DNA of 33,285 nt from Candidatus Stoquefichus massiliensis AP9 (GTDB lineage Bacteria > Bacillota_I > Bacilli_A > Erysipelotrichales > Coprobacillaceae), in assembly GCF_000455285.1 (NCBI RefSeq), contig NZ_HG005285.1, positions 315,286 through 348,570 of the forward strand. Reading direction: 5' to 3'. A program made the translations under genes and the position numbers. The notes beneath the pieces are model-generated. The model did not search any database. It was not told where the DNA came from and saw nothing but the letters and a program-made list of their open reading frames with translations. Numbering within the stretch: position 1 is the first letter of the stretch; each line of letters starts with the position of its first letter. Positions 32,776 through 33,285 of the stretch are shown here, one piece after another.

Positions 32776-33285
32776 ATGAATCAAAAAAGATTTACATTTG
32801 ATGATGAATATGAAGAAGCTTCTTCTCAATTCAATAATGATGAAAGAATCAATGATAATGCTCCGTATGAGAATAATCAATATCAAAAAGAACAAACTTC
32901 TTTGCGTAAAGATTCAAAAGTTCATCATAAAAAGCCAAAAACAAAAATAAAAAAGAAAACAAAAACAGTTGTAAAAAAGAAACGGCCTCAAAAAATCATA
33001 AAAGAAAGAAAACGTTCTTGGTTTTCAACATTACTCTTATTTCTTTTATCTATTCTTATCATTGCTGGTATTTGTGCTGGTGGTTACATAGCTTATGATT
33101 ACTACACAAAACAGCAGGCACAGATTGATCAATTACAGCAGCAATTACAAGAATCTCAACAACAGCCTACTCCTCCACCTGTAACAACCCCTCCAGTCGA
33201 GGATCATACCCAAACTCAAGAAACTCCAAACCAGGATGAATCACAACAAACGCCTGACACTCCAGATGAAGAAATTCCAGAAAAT
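32776..33285 (+). CDS. Membrane-anchored Lys-rich protein, cut by the window end
   Basis: An open frame from ATG 32776 (GGTGAT site eight bases upstream) runs off the window after 170 codons. The N-terminal 85 residues are cytoplasmic: acidic and Asn-rich first, then strongly basic (KKPKTKIKKKTKTVVKKK). A helix (about 92-112, LLLFLLSILIIAGICAGGYI) is followed by a Gln-rich coiled-coil stretch and a Pro/Thr/Gln/Glu-rich linker, so the missing C-terminus is outside the cell. This layout suits a cell-wall, division or septum protein (for example LysM- or SPOR-type), but the domain lies beyond the window. Confidence 0.75.
   Translation, partial: MNQKRFTFDDEYEEASSQFNNDERINDNAPYENNQYQKEQTSLRKDSKVHHKKPKTKIKKKTKTVVKKKRPQKIIKERKRSWFSTLLLFLLSILIIAGICAGGYIAYDYYTKQQAQIDQLQQQLQESQQQPTPPPVTTPPVEDHTQTQETPNQDESQQTPDTPDEEIPEN

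Overview
The window is AT-rich Firmicute DNA, most like the Erysipelotrichia (Coprobacillus/Faecalibacillus-type gut bacteria). This placement is inferred from base composition, strong AGGAGG and GGTGAT ribosome binding sites, T-box and SAM-I control, and gene content; no 16S gene is present. Housekeeping genes are mixed with accessory and decaying genes.

Layout. 1-2344: small unrecognised genes and gene debris. 2366-6703: a minus-strand redox group (iron-type alcohol dehydrogenase, Fe-S-type flavoprotein, cyclophilin-like lipoprotein, a frameshifted aldo/keto reductase and an intact one), facing a MerR regulator (6807-7214) across a promoter with the 19-bp spacer typical of MerR control. 7455-10125: leuS with a T-box leader. 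10170-13810: two tandem MacB-like ABC exporters with fused permeases. 13851-14783: a YhcC-type radical SAM gene. 14808-16725: hpf, then metK under a SAM-I riboswitch, with an unlisted 41-codon gene directly upstream of the aptamer. 17012-17670: nfu-like gene and mscL. 17793-19447: S1-domain gene and pgi. 19642-22435: a membrane diguanylate cyclase, frameshifted near its N-terminus, and a partner with a degenerate GGDEF domain.

22528-23125: seven tRNA genes (Val, Thr, Tyr, Gln, Lys, Gly, Gly). A third identical tRNA-Gly lies at 28176-28249. Between the Gly copies lie a TetR-controlled small membrane protein plus alpha/beta hydrolase unit, a decayed secreted-protein gene, and a DrrA-type ATPase with two ABC-2 permeases.

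28264-29416 is the most notable locus: a compact retron. A 322-residue reverse transcriptase with the retron NAxxH, QGxxxS, YSDD and VTG motifs is preceded by a 148-nt structured region. That region has a1/a2 terminal complementarity, a UUAGCGAG hairpin like the start of classical msr RNAs, and a long msd-like stem-loop. An extended -10 promoter would start transcription almost exactly at a1. No effector gene is recognisable next to it.

After the retron come a stand-alone PucR-type regulator, a 42-residue tyrosine-rich small protein with its own signals, a PadR/HAAS-DUF3887/DUF3784-PH membrane-stress operon with a clear promoter and operator, and a membrane-anchored Lys-rich protein cut by the window end.
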